Shown in pieces: positions 26,480-35,694 of a DNA stretch of 37,581 nucleotides. The stretch spans positions 1 through 37,581 of the forward strand of contig NZ_FWFY01000015.1 in NCBI RefSeq assembly GCF_900172345.1, in the 5' to 3' direction. Below the pieces are notes generated by a model, which was not told where the DNA came from, did not search any database, and was given only the letters and a program-made list of their open reading frames with translations. This stretch comes from Limimaricola soesokkakensis. GTDB lineage: Bacteria > Pseudomonadota > Alphaproteobacteria > Rhodobacterales > Rhodobacteraceae. Numbering within the stretch: position 1 is the stretch's first letter; each line of letters begins with the position of its first letter. A program made the translations under genes and the position numbers.

Positions 26480-28177
26480 TTACACGATGACGAAGCTCTC
26501 GGCCGTGAGCTCGGTGCCGGCGAGATCCGAAAGCAGCAGCCGGTTGCCGTCGCCGAAGTTCAGCATCAGGTCGCCCTCGGGGGTCTCGCGAGCGAGATCC
26601 ACCGCCGCCTCGGCGGTCAGGTCTGCCATCAGTGCGGCGTCGAGCTCGATCAGGTCCTCTCCCACGACGAAATCGCCCACGGTATCGGTGCCGTAGCCGA
26701 GACCCAGCACGAAGACATCGGCACCCGCGCCGCCGAACAACTCGTCGAAGGCTTCGCCGCCATCGAGGCGATCGTCGCCTTCGCCGCCCTCAAGACGGTC
26801 CAACCCGGCGCCGCCGAAGAGCTGGTCGTCGCCCGAACCGCCCTCGATAGTGTCGCCGGCCTCGCCGCCATCGAGCAGGTCGTTCCCGGCATCGCCCCTG
26901 AGCACGTCGCTCTGGTCGCCGCCATAGAGCGCGTCATGACCGCCGCCGCCGATCAGCGTGTCGCTGCCGGTGTCGCCTACGAGCACGTCCCGACCGCCCT
27001 GGCCCTTCAGCAGATCGTCATGCGGGCCGCCATTCAGTACATCCTGACCGCCGCCGCCGAACAGCCGGTCCTTGCCGGCCTCGCCCCAAAGCTCGTCCCC
27101 GCCGCGCTGGCCCTTTAGCAGGTCGTCATGCTCGCCGCCGTTCAGTACATCCTGGCCGCCACCGCCGAACAGCCGGTCCTTGCCCGCGTCGCCCCAAAGC
27201 TCGTCGTTGCCGTTCAGGCCTTTGAGCATGTCGTCGCGGCCGCCGCCCCAGATCGCGTTACCAGCGTCGTTGCCAATGATCTTGTCGATGCCGTCACCCG
27301 ACACGAAATCCTCGATCAGCGTGTCCTCGGCGATCAGCATGTTGTTCTTGAAGCTCAGCACGCTCGAGATGCGACCGGGCCGCAGATCGACGGTCTGGTG
27401 CAGGCCGGTATGGCTGAAGTCGATCCGATCGTGGCCGCTGGCGTCCTCGATATAGAGAGTGATCGGCTGCAGGTCGTAGGCGTCCGATTTCTTATCGTTG
27501 GCCATGCCGCGGAACATATCGCCAAGATAGTTGTCGAGTTCGGAGCCGATGCCCCAGATGGTGTCGCCATCGGCATAGTGATCCTTGGGTGCGCCCCAGA
27601 GTTCGCGGATCGCCAGCAGGTCGGCCTCCATCGGCATCACGTTGGAGGCACGGCTGGCGTTAATGTTCGGGTTCTCGTCCTGGCCGAGATAGGACATCAC
27701 CGAGAGCTGCCAGCTGTCATTCTTGAAGATGGCATCCTTGTAATCCGCATTGGCATTGTACGGGCCGGTATGGCCAAGGCCGAGCACGTGGCCGATTTCG
27801 TGCATGTATGTGCGGAAGGTGTAGCTATCGACGCCGCTGCCGTATTTCTCGACCCAGCCGGACGAGACGTTGATCGTGGCCTTGGTGATCGTACCGTCGC
27901 CATCGGCCTCAGTCTCGGCATGGGCGCCGCTGCGATGATCCACGAAGGTCAGACTGGCGCCGCGATTGACCAGCTTGAACTCGACATCGGCGACGGACTC
28001 CCAAGCGTTCATCGCCCATTTTGCGAGTTGCTTCCCCTCGGCATTCAGACCGCCGATGTCGGCCTTGATCGGGCCGCGGGCATCGGGATCGAAGAAGGTA
28101 TAGGGGATCTTCGTGCTCTCATTGTAACCGCCAAGAAGGTAGTCGGCGATGTCTTGGGCTTTGGCGTTGCGAGGCAA
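26480..28177 (-). CDS. Serralysin-like RTX metalloprotease (M10B), copy 1
   Basis: A zinc metalloprotease of the serralysin type, secreted through a type I system. From the TTG start at 28177 it is 565 residues long. The zinc-binding motif HEIGHVLGLGH is at 126-136 and the Met-turn SVMSYLGQ about 25 residues later, followed by a linker with YLGDMF and then calcium-binding RTX nonapeptides and a C-terminal secretion region (TVGDFVVGEDLIELD). The TTG is preferred because AGGAG lies 6 nt upstream and because similarity to the tandem copy begins exactly there; an upstream GTG at 28213 is the alternative. It probably digests host or matrix proteins or works in release from surfaces. Confidence 0.88.
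   Translation of the reverse strand: MPRNAKAQDIADYLLGGYNESTKIPYTFFDPDARGPIKADIGGLNAEGKQLAKWAMNAWESVADVEFKLVNRGASLTFVDHRSGAHAETEADGDGTITKATINVSSGWVEKYGSGVDSYTFRTYMHEIGHVLGLGHTGPYNANADYKDAIFKNDSWQLSVMSYLGQDENPNINASRASNVMPMEADLLAIRELWGAPKDHYADGDTIWGIGSELDNYLGDMFRGMANDKKSDAYDLQPITLYIEDASGHDRIDFSHTGLHQTVDLRPGRISSVLSFKNNMLIAEDTLIEDFVSGDGIDKIIGNDAGNAIWGGGRDDMLKGLNGNDELWGDAGKDRLFGGGGQDVLNGGEHDDLLKGQRGGDELWGEAGKDRLFGGGGQDVLNGGPHDDLLKGQGGRDVLVGDTGSDTLIGGGGHDALYGGDQSDVLRGDAGNDLLDGGEAGDTIEGGSGDDQLFGGAGLDRLEGGEGDDRLDGGEAFDELFGGAGADVFVLGLGYGTDTVGDFVVGEDLIELDAALMADLTAEAAVDLARETPEGDLMLNFGDGNRLLLSDLAGTELTAESFVIV
27001..27206. repeat. 108-bp near-identical tandem repeat within RTX array
   Basis: Within the RTX part of protease copy 1, the DNA at 27001-27098 recurs at 27109-27206 with few changes (for example GTACATCCTGACCGCC against GTACATCCTGGCCGCC). 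The period of 108 bp equals 36 residues or four RTX nonapeptides. This is a recent internal duplication, a way in which such arrays lengthen. Confidence 0.75.
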
Positions 28178-28361
28178 GGGACGCTCCTGAAAGGATATGT
28201 GGCTCGGGCCCACATCTCCCCCGAGCGCGGCCCCGCAGGGTCATCGCACAATCAGGTGGCGAAATAACGGCAGTCTTGCTCGACAAGCGCGTATCGCAGC
28301 CTAACTGTGGCAGTCAGGCCGCGAACCCCCGGGGCGTGCGCGTACGAGGGTTTGTCCGTCC

Positions 28362-30170
28362 TCAGGCGATAATGAAGCTCTCGGCCGAGAGGGTTTCGCC
28401 ACCAAGACCTTCGAACATCAGGCGCCCGTTTTCTCCGAAGTTCAGAACCAGCTTGTCCTCGGCATTGGTGCGGGCCATCTGCGCCGCGCCCTGCGCGGTA
28501 AGGCCGGCCATCAGGTCGGCATGCAACTCCACCCGGTCTTGGCCGATCGCGAAATCGGTGATCGTGTCGGTGCCATAGCCCGCGGCGAAGACGAAGATGT
28601 CCGCGCCGGCTCCGCCGGTCAGCGCATCGGGCGCCAGCCCGCCGTCGAGGCGATCCCGCCCGGCATCGCCGAAGAGCCGGTCCATGCCATCGCCGCCCCA
28701 CAGGCTGTCATTGCCGCGCTGCCCCCGAAGCAGGTCACCGATGGCGCCGCCGGACAGGCTGTCGGCACCGCCGCCGCCCATCAGCCGGTCGCTTCCGGCA
28801 TCGCCCTCGAGCTGGTCGCGGCCGGCCTGTCCAAACAACCGGTCGGCACCGTCGCCACCGATCAGCCGATCATGGCCAGCCTGGCCCTTGAGCAGGTCGC
28901 CCTGCCCACCGCCCCAGAGCCTGTCAGCGCCGCCGCCGCCGATCAGCCGGTCGGTCCCGGCCTCACCCCAGAGCTTGTCGCGGCCGACCTGTCCCTTGAG
29001 TATGTCGGCGTGATCGCCGCCCCGGATCCGATCGTTTCCAGCATTGCCCAGAAGCCTGTCCGCCCCGGCGTCGCCCCAGAGCCGGTCGCGTCCACCTTGG
29101 CCTTTGAGCAGGTCGTCATGGTCACCGCCGCGCAGCCTGTCGGCCCCGGCGCCGCCGAAGGCCTTGTCCTTGCCTGCCTCACCCCAGAGCCGGTCATCGC
29201 CGCCACGTCCCCTGAGCACGTCGTCCCGGCCACCGCCCCAGATCGCGTTGGCCACCCCGTTGCCGAAGATCTGGTCGATGCCGTTGCCCGACACGAAATC
29301 CTCGATCAGCGTGTCCTCGGAGAACATCATGTTGTTGTGCTGCTTGCCCAGCACGCTCGATACCGCGCCGGGGCGCAGATCGACGGTCTGGTGCAGGCCG
29401 GCATGGCTGAAGTCGATCCGGTCGTGGCCGCCGTGATCCTCGATGTAGAAGGTGATCGGCTGCAGGTCGTAGGCGTCCGATTTCTTATCGTTGCCCATGC
29501 CCCGGAACATGTCGCCCAAGTAATTGTCGAGTTCAGAGTCGATGCCCCAGATGGTGTCGCCATCGGCATAGTGATCCTTGGGCGCACCCCAGATCTCGCG
29601 GATCGCGAGCAGGTCGGCCTGCATCGGCATCACATTGGCGCCACGGCTGGCGTCTATGTTGGGGTTCTCGTCCTGGCCCAGATAGGACATCACCGAGAGC
29701 TGCCAGCTGTCATTCTCGAAGATGGCGTCGTGGTAATCGGCATGGCCGTTGTAGGGACCTGCATGGCCGAGGCCGAGCACGTGGCCGACCTCGTGCAGGT
29801 AGGTGCGGAAGCTGAAGCTGTCGATGCCCGCGCCGTGCTTCTCGACCCAGTCGGAGGAGACGTTGATCTTGGCCTTGGTGATGGTGCCGTTGGCCCTTGC
29901 CTCGGTCTCGGCATGGGCACCGTTGAGGTGATCCACGAAGGTCAGGTCTGCGCCGCGCTTTACCCGCTTGAATTCGACATCGGCGACGGATTCCCAAGCA
30001 TTCATCGCCCATTTGGCAAGCTGCCTGCCATCGGCATTCAGCCCGCTGATATCGGCCCTGATCGGGCCGCGGGCGTCCGGATCGAAGAAAGTGTAGGGGA
30101 TGTTCGTGCTATCGTTGTAACCGCCGATGAGATAGTCGGCTATGTCTTGGGGGGTCGCGTCGCGAGGCAA
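28362..30170 (-). CDS. Serralysin-like RTX metalloprotease (M10B), copy 2
   Basis: A tandem paralogue of the gene at 26480-28177, 602 residues from the TTG at 30170. Its catalytic domain is close to that of copy 1 (for example ADYLIGGYNDSTNIPYTFFD against ADYLLGGYNESTKIPYTFFD), with the zinc site HEVGHVLGLGH at 126-136 and the SVMSYLGQ Met-turn. The RTX array is longer, with more nonapeptides (GGAGADRLRGG, GNAGNDRIRGG). The TTG start has GGAG 6 nt upstream, as in copy 1; a GTG at 30242 is the alternative. The 193 bp to rmlA hold no gene and may contain the promoter. Secretion by an unlinked type I system is inferred. Confidence 0.88.
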   Translation of the reverse strand: MPRDATPQDIADYLIGGYNDSTNIPYTFFDPDARGPIRADISGLNADGRQLAKWAMNAWESVADVEFKRVKRGADLTFVDHLNGAHAETEARANGTITKAKINVSSDWVEKHGAGIDSFSFRTYLHEVGHVLGLGHAGPYNGHADYHDAIFENDSWQLSVMSYLGQDENPNIDASRGANVMPMQADLLAIREIWGAPKDHYADGDTIWGIDSELDNYLGDMFRGMGNDKKSDAYDLQPITFYIEDHGGHDRIDFSHAGLHQTVDLRPGAVSSVLGKQHNNMMFSEDTLIEDFVSGNGIDQIFGNGVANAIWGGGRDDVLRGRGGDDRLWGEAGKDKAFGGAGADRLRGGDHDDLLKGQGGRDRLWGDAGADRLLGNAGNDRIRGGDHADILKGQVGRDKLWGEAGTDRLIGGGGADRLWGGGQGDLLKGQAGHDRLIGGDGADRLFGQAGRDQLEGDAGSDRLMGGGGADSLSGGAIGDLLRGQRGNDSLWGGDGMDRLFGDAGRDRLDGGLAPDALTGGAGADIFVFAAGYGTDTITDFAIGQDRVELHADLMAGLTAQGAAQMARTNAEDKLVLNFGENGRLMFEGLGGETLSAESFIIA

Positions 30171-30362
30171 AAGGCTCTCCGTGAAGATTGGGATTTCCGG
30201 CCACGGCCAAGGGGCCGTCGGCAGCGGGCGACCTTCTTTCACGATGAGACGGCGAAATCATGACGAAACCGCAAGGATGGGCGCGTTCCCGCTCAAGGCG
30301 AGCCGCCGCCGGGTTAGCGCGCGCCGTGCGCTCCTGCATCTCTGTCTAAAGAAAGGGCAGCC

Positions 30363-31244
30363 CTAGCGACCCAAGAGGCCGCTCAGGAAAGCGCCGTAGC
30401 TGCTCTTGCCGAACAGAGCGACGCGTTCACGCAGTCCCTCCCGATCGATCCAGCCGCGGTTGTAGGCGATCTCGTCCGGGCTGCCCGTCTGCAGGCCCTG
30501 CCGGTCCTGCAACGTGCGCACGAAATTTCCCGCATCGAGCAGAGAACCATGCGTGCCGGTGTCGAGCCAGGCATAGCCGCGGCCCATCTTCTCGACCCTG
30601 AGCAGGTCCTCGGCGAGATAATCCTCGAGCAGGGTCGCGATCTCCAGCTCGCCGCGCGCCGATGGCCTGACATGGCGCGCCCGCTCAGGCGCTGACGCGT
30701 CGAGGAAATAGAGCCCGGTGACCGCGTAATTCGAGGGCGGCAACTCCGGCTTCTCGACGATCGCGCGGGCTCGTCCCTCAGAGGTGAAGTCCACCACGCC
30801 GTACCGCTCGGGGTCGGCAACGTGGTAGCCGAACACCGTGCCGCCCCGGGTCCTTGCATCGGCCTGCGCCAGGATCTCGGGCAAGCCGTGGCCGAAGAAG
30901 ATGTTATCGCCTAGCACCATCGCCGACGGAGCGCCCGCGAGGAACTCCTCGGCGAGGATATAGGCCTGCGCCAACCCGTCCGGGCTCGGTTGCTCAATAT
31001 AGGTGAGCGAAACGCCCCATTGGCGGCCATCGCCCAAGAGGCGCCGGAACTGATCTTGGTCCTGCGGCGTGGTGATCACCGCGATCTCGCGGATGCCAGC
31101 CAGCATCAGCACTGAGAGCGGGTAGTAGATCATCGGCTTGTCGTAGATCGGCAGGAGCTGCTTCGACACGCCCATGGTGATCGGGTAGAGCCGGGAGCCC
31201 GTACCTCCAGCGAGGATGATGCCCTTGCGGCGGATCGCTGTCAT
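30363..31244 (-). CDS. rmlA: Glucose-1-phosphate thymidylyltransferase
   Basis: First enzyme of dTDP-L-rhamnose synthesis: dTTP plus glucose 1-phosphate gives dTDP-glucose. It has 293 residues, the usual length. The nucleotide-binding start is GIILAGGTGSRLYPIT and is followed by KQLLPIYDKPMIYYPLS, AMVLGDNIFFGHGL, VVDFTSEGRARAIVEKPE and YAWLDTGTHGSL, all characteristic of RmlA. It is the last gene of the rmlCBDA operon; its ATG overlaps the rmlD stop (ATGA). Confidence 0.95.
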   Translation of the reverse strand: MTAIRRKGIILAGGTGSRLYPITMGVSKQLLPIYDKPMIYYPLSVLMLAGIREIAVITTPQDQDQFRRLLGDGRQWGVSLTYIEQPSPDGLAQAYILAEEFLAGAPSAMVLGDNIFFGHGLPEILAQADARTRGGTVFGYHVADPERYGVVDFTSEGRARAIVEKPELPPSNYAVTGLYFLDASAPERARHVRPSARGELEIATLLEDYLAEDLLRVEKMGRGYAWLDTGTHGSLLDAGNFVRTLQDRQGLQTGSPDEIAYNRGWIDREGLRERVALFGKSSYGAFLSGLLGR

Positions 31245-32122
31245 GGTGTGGCTTCCAGTTCGGTAAGGACGCGGTCGAGCCCGGCGCGCCAGTCGGGGCG
31301 GGTGAGGCCGAACACGGCCTCCGTGGTCCGGCAGTAGAGCCGCGAATTGAGCGGGCGCGTAGCGGGGGTCGGGTAGTCGGCGCTGGGGATCTCCTCGATC
31401 CCGCAGTCGAGCCCGGCCCGCGCCATGATCTCGCGCGCGAAGCCGGCCCAGCTAATGTCCGGCGCGCCCGAGAAATGGTGGATGCCGCTCTTGCCAGGAT
31501 TGGCGGCGAGCGTCTTAGCGATGGTCACGCAGGCCTGCGCGATGGCCTCTGCCGGTGTCGGGCCGCCGATCTGGTCGGCGACCACGCGCAACGCGTCGCG
31601 CTCGGCGCCGAGCCGCAGCATTGTCTTCACGAAATTTGCGCCATGCGCCGAGAAAACCCATGAGGTGCGCAGCACCGCCCAACCGGCGGCGTTCGCGGCC
31701 TTTGCAACGCCCTCTTCGCCCGAAAGCTTGGTGCGGCCATAGGCGCCGAGCGGTGCCGCGACCGCATTGGTCGTGAAGGGAGCCTCGCCCGCGCCGCCGA
31801 AGACGTAGTCTGTCGAGATATGCACGAAGGGCAGCCCCGCCTCGGCCGCCAGCCGGGCGATGGCGGCGGGTGCGTCGGCGTTGAGCACCCGCGCCGCGTC
31901 CTCCTGCGCTTCGGCCGCGTCCACGGCGGTCCAGGCGGCGGCGTTGATCAGCGCCTCGGGGCGGAATGTCTCCAGCGCGCGGCGCACCGCATCTATGGCG
32001 GCTTCGGGCCGCGACAGGTCCGCCGCGTCGCGGCCCAGGCAGCGGATCTCGTGCCCCTCGCCCGACAGGCGGGCCAGCTCGGTCGCGACCTGTCCCGAGC
32101 GGCCGAGAACCAGCAGCCGCAT
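31241..32122 (-). CDS. rmlD: dTDP-4-dehydrorhamnose reductase
   Basis: Last step of dTDP-L-rhamnose synthesis, an NAD(P)H-dependent SDR reductase of 293 residues. It starts [19 protein letters not shown] with the glycine-rich fold, and has VHISTDYVFGG and the YGRTKLSGE catalytic Tyr/Lys pair, plus GIHHFSGAPDISWAGFAREI as in RmlD. The ATG at 32122 shares one base with the rmlB stop (TGATG). The frame is open 30 codons further upstream, but the coupled start is favoured by the family's usual N-terminus. Confidence 0.94.
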   Translation of the reverse strand: MRLLVLGRSGQVATELARLSGEGHEIRCLGRDAADLSRPEAAIDAVRRALETFRPEALINAAAWTAVDAAEAQEDAARVLNADAPAAIARLAAEAGLPFVHISTDYVFGGAGEAPFTTNAVAAPLGAYGRTKLSGEEGVAKAANAAGWAVLRTSWVFSAHGANFVKTMLRLGAERDALRVVADQIGGPTPAEAIAQACVTIAKTLAANPGKSGIHHFSGAPDISWAGFAREIMARAGLDCGIEEIPSADYPTPATRPLNSRLYCRTTEAVFGLTRPDWRAGLDRVLTELEATP

Positions 32123-33180
32123 CACGCCGCCCCCCGGCCGGTACCAAGACGCTCGCCCACGCCGTCGCGCGACTGTAGCGGCCGCCACCAAGCCTCGTTG
32201 TCGAGATACCACTGCACAGTGCGCCGGAGCCCTTCCTCGACCGTCACCGAGGGTCGCCAGCCCAGCTCATCGCGGATGCGGCTGGGATCGATCGCGTAGC
32301 GCGCGTCGTGGCCGGGCCGGTCGGCGACGAAGGTGATCTGGTCGGCATAGCTGCCTTCGGCCTTCGGGCGTATCTCGTCGAGGATGGCGCAAAGCGTGCG
32401 CACCAGCTCGAGGTTGGTCCGCTCGTTCTTGCCGCCGATGTTATAGCTTTGCCCGATCTTTCCCTTCTCCAGTACTGTAAGCAGCGCGTCGGCGTGATCC
32501 TCGACATAGAGCCAATCGCGGATGTTCTCGCCCTTGCCGTAGATCGGCAGCGGCTTGCCCGTGAGGGCATTGAGGATCACCACCGGCACCAACTTTTCGG
32601 GGAAGTGGTAGGGACCGTAATTGTTCGAGCAGTTGGTCAGCACCACCGGCAGGCCGTAGGTCTCATGCCAGGCGCGCACCAGGTGGTCCGAGGCGGCCTT
32701 GGAGGCCGAGTAGGGCGAGCGCGGGTCGTATGGAGTGTCCTCGGTGAACTTGATGTCGGGGTCAGCCGGCAGCGAGCCGAACACCTCGTCAGTTGAGATG
32801 TGGTGAAAGCGGAAAGCTTCGGGCCGGCCCGCCTGCACCCACCAAGCGCGCGCCGCCTCAAGCATGTTATAGGTGCCAGTGATATTGGTCTCGACGAAGT
32901 CGCCGGGCCCGTCGATCGAGCGGTCGACATGGCTCTCGGCCGCGAGATGCATCACCGCGTCAGGGGCATGGGTGGCAAATATCCGATCGAGCGCGGCGCG
33001 ATCGCGGATATCGGCATGTTCGAAGGCGTAGAGCAGGCTGTCGGCCACCGGCGCCACGTTGTCGAGGCAGGCGGCATAGGTCAGCGCATCGAGATTGACG
33101 ACGTGGTGCCCGCGCGCGACGGCGAGCCGCACCACGGCCGAGCCGATGAACCCCGCGCCGCCGGTGACGAGGATCTTCAT
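32122..33180 (-). CDS. rmlB: dTDP-glucose 4,6-dehydratase
   Basis: Second step of dTDP-L-rhamnose synthesis, an NAD-dependent SDR dehydratase with 352 residues. The NAD motif TGGAGFIGS is at the start, then [15 protein letters not shown], the STDEVFGSL segment with the active-site Asp/Glu, and the [12 protein letters not shown] Tyr/Lys pair. Further family blocks are [14 protein letters not shown] and [16 protein letters not shown]. It overlaps rmlC's stop by 4 nt (ATGA). A C-terminal extension ([18 protein letters not shown]) is somewhat longer than usual. Confidence 0.95.
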   Translation of the reverse strand: MKILVTGGAGFIGSAVVRLAVARGHHVVNLDALTYAACLDNVAPVADSLLYAFEHADIRDRAALDRIFATHAPDAVMHLAAESHVDRSIDGPGDFVETNITGTYNMLEAARAWWVQAGRPEAFRFHHISTDEVFGSLPADPDIKFTEDTPYDPRSPYSASKAASDHLVRAWHETYGLPVVLTNCSNNYGPYHFPEKLVPVVILNALTGKPLPIYGKGENIRDWLYVEDHADALLTVLEKGKIGQSYNIGGKNERTNLELVRTLCAILDEIRPKAEGSYADQITFVADRPGHDARYAIDPSRIRDELGWRPSVTVEEGLRRTVQWYLDNEAWWRPLQSRDGVGERLGTGRGAA

Positions 33181-33767
33181 CGCGCCACCTCCCAGGGCAG
33201 CGGCCCCTCATAGGTGAAGGGGCTGTCGATCTCCGAAAGCCATGGCGCGCCTGCGTCCCTGTCCGACACCACCGGCGTGGTGCCCTCCGGCAGCCCCCAG
33301 TCGATGCCGATCCTAGGGTCGTTCCAGCGGATCGCGCCCTCGGTTTCCGGCGCGTAGTAGTCCGAGCACTTATAGACGATTTCCGCTTGGGGCGTCAGCG
33401 TGACGAAGCCATGCGCGAAGCCCGACGGGATCAGCATCTGCCGGGCATTCTCGAAGCTCAACTCGGCCGCGACCCAGCGGCCATAGCTCGGGCTGCCGCG
33501 CCGGATGTCGACGGCAACGTCGAGAAACGCGCCGCGGCCACACCGGACCAGCTTGTCTTGGGTGTGCGGGGGTGCCTGGAAATGCAGCCCCCGGATCGTT
33601 CCAACCGCTTCTGAAAGCGAATGGTTGTCCTGCACGAACTCGATCCCGATCCCCGCCTCGGCCATTCGCAGGCGGTTGTAGCTCTCGGCAAAAAAACCGC
33701 GGTGATCCCCGTAGCGGCGCGGGGTGAATATCAGCACGCCGGGAAGTGCAGTAGATTCGATCTGCAA
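33177..33767 (-). CDS. rmlC: dTDP-4-dehydrorhamnose 3,5-epimerase
   Basis: Third enzyme of dTDP-L-rhamnose synthesis, a cupin epimerase of 196 residues. Visible are the N-terminal [24 protein letters not shown], the catalytic-His region [31 protein letters not shown] and PSGFAHGFV with [10 protein letters not shown]. First gene of rmlCBDA; all four genes overlap by 1-4 nt, so they are one translationally coupled operon. The 96 bp upstream, between rmlC and the preceding gene on the same strand, may hold the operon's own promoter. Confidence 0.95.
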   Translation of the reverse strand: MQIESTALPGVLIFTPRRYGDHRGFFAESYNRLRMAEAGIGIEFVQDNHSLSEAVGTIRGLHFQAPPHTQDKLVRCGRGAFLDVAVDIRRGSPSYGRWVAAELSFENARQMLIPSGFAHGFVTLTPQAEIVYKCSDYYAPETEGAIRWNDPRIGIDWGLPEGTTPVVSDRDAGAPWLSEIDSPFTYEGPLPWEVAR

Positions 33768-33863
33768 AAGTGCCTCGGGTCAAAGGGGTTTTGCGCGAAG
33801 CCTACCAGCAGGATAGGGCAGTTTCACGGCTCGTTTGTGGAGCTATCCTACCCTCCTGCGCTC
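33768..33863 (-). promoter_or_regulatory. Intergenic region ahead of rmlCBDA with inverted repeat
   Basis: The gap before rmlC contains the inverted repeat AGGATAG (33810-33816) and CTATCCT (33843-33849), 26 nt apart, close to the stop of the upstream secreted-protein gene. It may be a weak terminator or an operator. No promoter hexamers were assigned. Confidence 0.3.
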
Positions 33864-34541
33864 TCAACCCTCAGCAAGGGAGAGCACAAACGGACCACTG
33901 CGCGCATTGACCTTCCGCAGCTGCCAAGTCGCAGCGGTAGCATCGTAGTGTAGCTCGACCGAAAGCTTCGAGATGCCCAGTGGCTCCAGATAGCCCGGCC
34001 CCTCGATCACACGGTAACTGGCCTGACAGGTGACGCGGCCTGCGTCGCCGCGCTCTTCCTTCTGGGTGTCTAGAAGGCCGATCCGACGGCCATCATAGAT
34101 GCGCAGGTCATTGGGACAGCCATTCGCCTCCATGAGTTGGCCGAAGGCACTCACCGGGTCGTTCACCCGGCCGCTGACGGCACTTGCCGTGGTGAGGGAC
34201 GTGCGCTCCTCCTGCGGTGCGAGCGAGACCTCGCGCAGCCGCCCGGCCTCGGTTGTCATGGTCAGGTCGCGCGACTTGCGGGTGGAGCGGGTGCGGCCCG
34301 AATGGTGGGCCAGAGCGCCGGAGGTGACGGTGCGGCCGGCATAGCTACCGTCGAACACGCCGAGCGGCGTGCTGTCGAGGAGCAGCGTCAGATCGCGGGT
34401 GCTGCCCGAGACCGCATGTGTGATCCGGCCGAGCCGGCTGCCGCCGAGCATGACCTCGAAAGCGTCCTGCCCCGCCGCGACGGGCAGGGGCGCAAGCAGG
34501 CCGAGCGCGAGGCCGGCAACGGAGCAAAGGGACAGGCGCAT
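33864..34541 (-). CDS. Secreted protein of unknown function (possibly DUF6134-like)
   Basis: A 225-residue protein with a clear Sec signal peptide (MRLSLCSVAGLALGLLAPLP, cut after VAAG). The mature part has beta-strands (FEVMLGGSRLGRITHAVSGS, DLTLLLDSTPLGVFDGSYAG) that resemble outer-membrane/periplasmic families such as DUF3108/DUF6134, and two cysteines (NGCPND and VTCQAS) that might form a disulphide. It lies between repA (35 bp upstream) and rmlC on the same strand, so it may be co-transcribed with repA. The role is unknown; the family name is a guess from its look. Confidence 0.7.
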   Translation of the reverse strand: MRLSLCSVAGLALGLLAPLPVAAGQDAFEVMLGGSRLGRITHAVSGSTRDLTLLLDSTPLGVFDGSYAGRTVTSGALAHHSGRTRSTRKSRDLTMTTEAGRLREVSLAPQEERTSLTTASAVSGRVNDPVSAFGQLMEANGCPNDLRIYDGRRIGLLDTQKEERGDAGRVTCQASYRVIEGPGYLEPLGISKLSVELHYDATAATWQLRKVNARSGPFVLSLAEG

Positions 34542-34576
34542 GAAGGAACCTCGGAAGGGCGGGCGCAGGGGAGGGG

Positions 34577-35641
34577 TCAGATCAGCCGGTCGCGCCGATT
34601 GCGGCAGAAGCCCAGAAAGGCGGCGGCGGCGTCGCGTGGGGACTCGGTCACCCAGTCACGCCATTCGCGCTCGACCGCAGCGATATCGATGCCAGGCAGG
34701 AGGGCACGGGCCTCGTCGCGGACCGCCTCGGAAAGCGGCGGCAGGGCCGGGTTCTCGATCTCGGGCGTCACCGTGCCGCGATTGCGGAACACCACCATGT
34801 CGCTCTCGTCGTCATAGGCGACGTGGTAGTCCGGCAGGTGGTCGCTCTGCGCCATCTCCTTCATCGTGTGGCGGAAGCGCTTGAGCTCGGAGCGGGCGCC
34901 GGTGCGCATCAGGAGCTTCTCCAGCCCGATCTGCCAGCGTGGCTGCGAGCCGCAGAGCTTGCGCGCGATCTCGTAGACGCGGCGTTCGATCGGCTTGCGC
35001 AGGCGGAAATAGTCGCGGTGCAGCGTCAGCACCGATTTGCGGCGGATCGAGTTGTAGACCCATTCGGAGAGCTGGATCTCGGCATGCATGATCCGGCCCG
35101 TCTCCTCGTCGCCCTTACGCACCACAGTGGCGCGCTCGACAAGGTGGAACCAGCCGCGCGCCTCCTCCTCGCTCAGGGGCAGGTCGCCGCCGCCCGAACG
35201 GGTGGTGATGTTGGTCTTGATCACTGTGCCCATCAGCCGGTCGAGCGCCTCGCAGAAGGCGTCGTAATCCTTGCCGCCGGTGCCGCGGTTCACGAAGATC
35301 AGCAGGTCGCGCGGGTTGAAACGCAGCACCCGGTCGACCTTCTCGCCGCGGTTCAGCTTGTTCATGATCTGGCTAACCGCGTAGATCAGGATGTCCTTGT
35401 CGTAGATCGTCGCCTGGCCTTTGGCCGAGGGGATGATCTCGACCCAGTTCGGCCCGTGCTCGTAGCGCCGGATCGACATGTCGGGCTTCTTCGACAGCGC
35501 GTAGAACGGGTGCTCCATCGAAGGCACGAGATCCTTCAGAACGGCTTCCGCTACGTCGCAGATGCTGTAGTCGATCTGCGGATGGCGCTCGGGCAGCAGA
35601 TGATCGATGGAGGTGCCGAATTCCTGCGCAGTCTCTTGCAT
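34577..35641 (-). CDS. repA: Plasmid replication initiator RepA (RPA family)
   Basis: The 354-residue initiator that binds origin iterons and starts replication. It matches the RPA/replication initiator protein A family by segments such as ALSKKPDMSIRRYEHG, TIYDKDILIYAVSQIMNKL, RFNPRDLLIFVNRGTGGKDY, LSEWVYNSIRRKSVLTLHRD and RKPIERRVYEIARKLCG; the last two suggest winged-helix DNA binding. ATG at 35641 follows GAGGAGA. The upstream sequence holds four copies of a 19-mer and, further away, nine iterons. In roseobacters this type defines RepA replicons, which usually carry parAB beside repA; here parAB is about 30 kb away. Confidence 0.88.
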   Translation of the reverse strand: MQETAQEFGTSIDHLLPERHPQIDYSICDVAEAVLKDLVPSMEHPFYALSKKPDMSIRRYEHGPNWVEIIPSAKGQATIYDKDILIYAVSQIMNKLNRGEKVDRVLRFNPRDLLIFVNRGTGGKDYDAFCEALDRLMGTVIKTNITTRSGGGDLPLSEEEARGWFHLVERATVVRKGDEETGRIMHAEIQLSEWVYNSIRRKSVLTLHRDYFRLRKPIERRVYEIARKLCGSQPRWQIGLEKLLMRTGARSELKRFRHTMKEMAQSDHLPDYHVAYDDESDMVVFRNRGTVTPEIENPALPPLSEAVRDEARALLPGIDIAAVEREWRDWVTESPRDAAAAFLGFCRNRRDRLI

Positions 35642-35694
35642 GCCGGTCTCCTCGATGAGGCGGACCGAAGAGGACGCGCCTGCTTTTCCTCCCG

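Noticed and set aside
28324-28352. Terminator between the two metalloproteases (AACCC/GGGTT stem)
   Set aside because: The stem is only 5 bp and no T-run follows on the minus strand.
28521-30263. A 580-codon open frame on the plus strand opposite metalloprotease copy 2 (and a similar 379-codon frame at 27128-28267)
   Set aside because: High third-position GC and RTX repeats keep the antisense frame open; the minus-strand proteins have a zinc site and clear family motifs, the antisense products have none.
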